A stretch of 64,000 nt of DNA from Actinomadura_E scrupuli (GTDB taxonomy: Bacteria; Actinomycetota; Actinomycetes; Streptosporangiales; Streptosporangiaceae): the NCBI RefSeq assembly GCF_050971785.1, contig NZ_JBPCCU010000001.1, forward strand, positions 1,364,001 to 1,428,000, written 5' to 3'. Both the position numbers and the translations under genes were made by a program. Shown here in pieces: positions 63,403-64,000 of this stretch. The notes beneath the pieces are model-generated. The model searched no databases, was not told the origin of the DNA, and worked only from the letters and a program-made list of their open reading frames with translations. How positions within the stretch are numbered: the stretch's first letter is position 1; each line of letters opens with the position of its first letter.

Positions 63403-64000
<598 letters not shown>

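Overview
The window is high-GC actinobacterial DNA (GC-rich third codon positions, GTG starts, DtxR/IdeR-type iron boxes, AfsR-like and GlxA-like regulators). The gene set suits a Streptosporangiales member, but no marker here fixes the genus; this is an inference.

Region 1 (1-24847) is a nearly complete iron-siderophore locus. It holds a FecCD-type permease (cut by the left edge) and its ATPase; an NRPS with ArCP-Cy-A-PCP layout; an EntS-like MFS exporter; aspartate 1-decarboxylase (panD); a salicyl-AMP ligase; a salicylate synthase; a giant NRPS of about 3976 aa with layout C-A-PCP / C-A-PCP / C-A(MT)-PCP / C-PCP; a siderophore-binding lipoprotein; an ornithine N5-monooxygenase; an MbtH-like protein; and a siderophore-interacting ferric reductase. 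Five 19-bp iron boxes sit in front of the transcription units, so the locus should be switched on by iron starvation. My manual reading of the adenylation codes gives salicylate, then Ser/Thr (or Cys) cyclised to an azoline, then Gly, beta-Ala and N-methyl-N5-hydroxyornithine, then a last C-PCP module with no A domain. PanD would supply beta-alanine and the monooxygenase would supply hydroxyornithine. The order resembles the madurastatin family of salicyl-oxazoline/hydroxamate siderophores.

Region 2 (about 25.1-59.9 kb) is accessory DNA. A diverged direct repeat made of the 3' end of tRNA-Lys plus its terminator hairpin lies near 25.7-25.84 kb, and the intact tRNA-Lys lies at 59.83-59.90 kb. 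This could be the trace of an old integrated island, but no integrase is visible. Between the repeats are a membrane-anchored trypsin-like protease, a GT-C glycosyltransferase, a hemerythrin-like protein, an AfsR/SARP-type ATPase regulator, a quinone-oxidoreductase-like enzyme, two orphan PAS/GAF histidine kinases, trehalose-phosphate phosphatase, secreted proteins, MscS, a TetR/P450 pair, two parallel transporter/GlxA-regulator pairs, and a DesK/LiaS-like two-component system with an extra degenerate kinase facing a MacB/FtsX-type ABC exporter. Several transposase fragments and broken genes (28.9-29.1, 39.4-39.7, 41.0-41.8, 43.0-43.75, 59.2-59.7 kb) mark past rearrangement.

Region 3 (60.1-64 kb) holds an aldo/keto reductase and, in the same orientation, two RbsC-type sugar permeases and the C-terminal half of an RbsA-type ATPase cut by the right edge. 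The permeases resemble the YjfF/YtfT galactofuranose type.

Adenylation codes, domain calls and start sites were read by eye; no database search was run.
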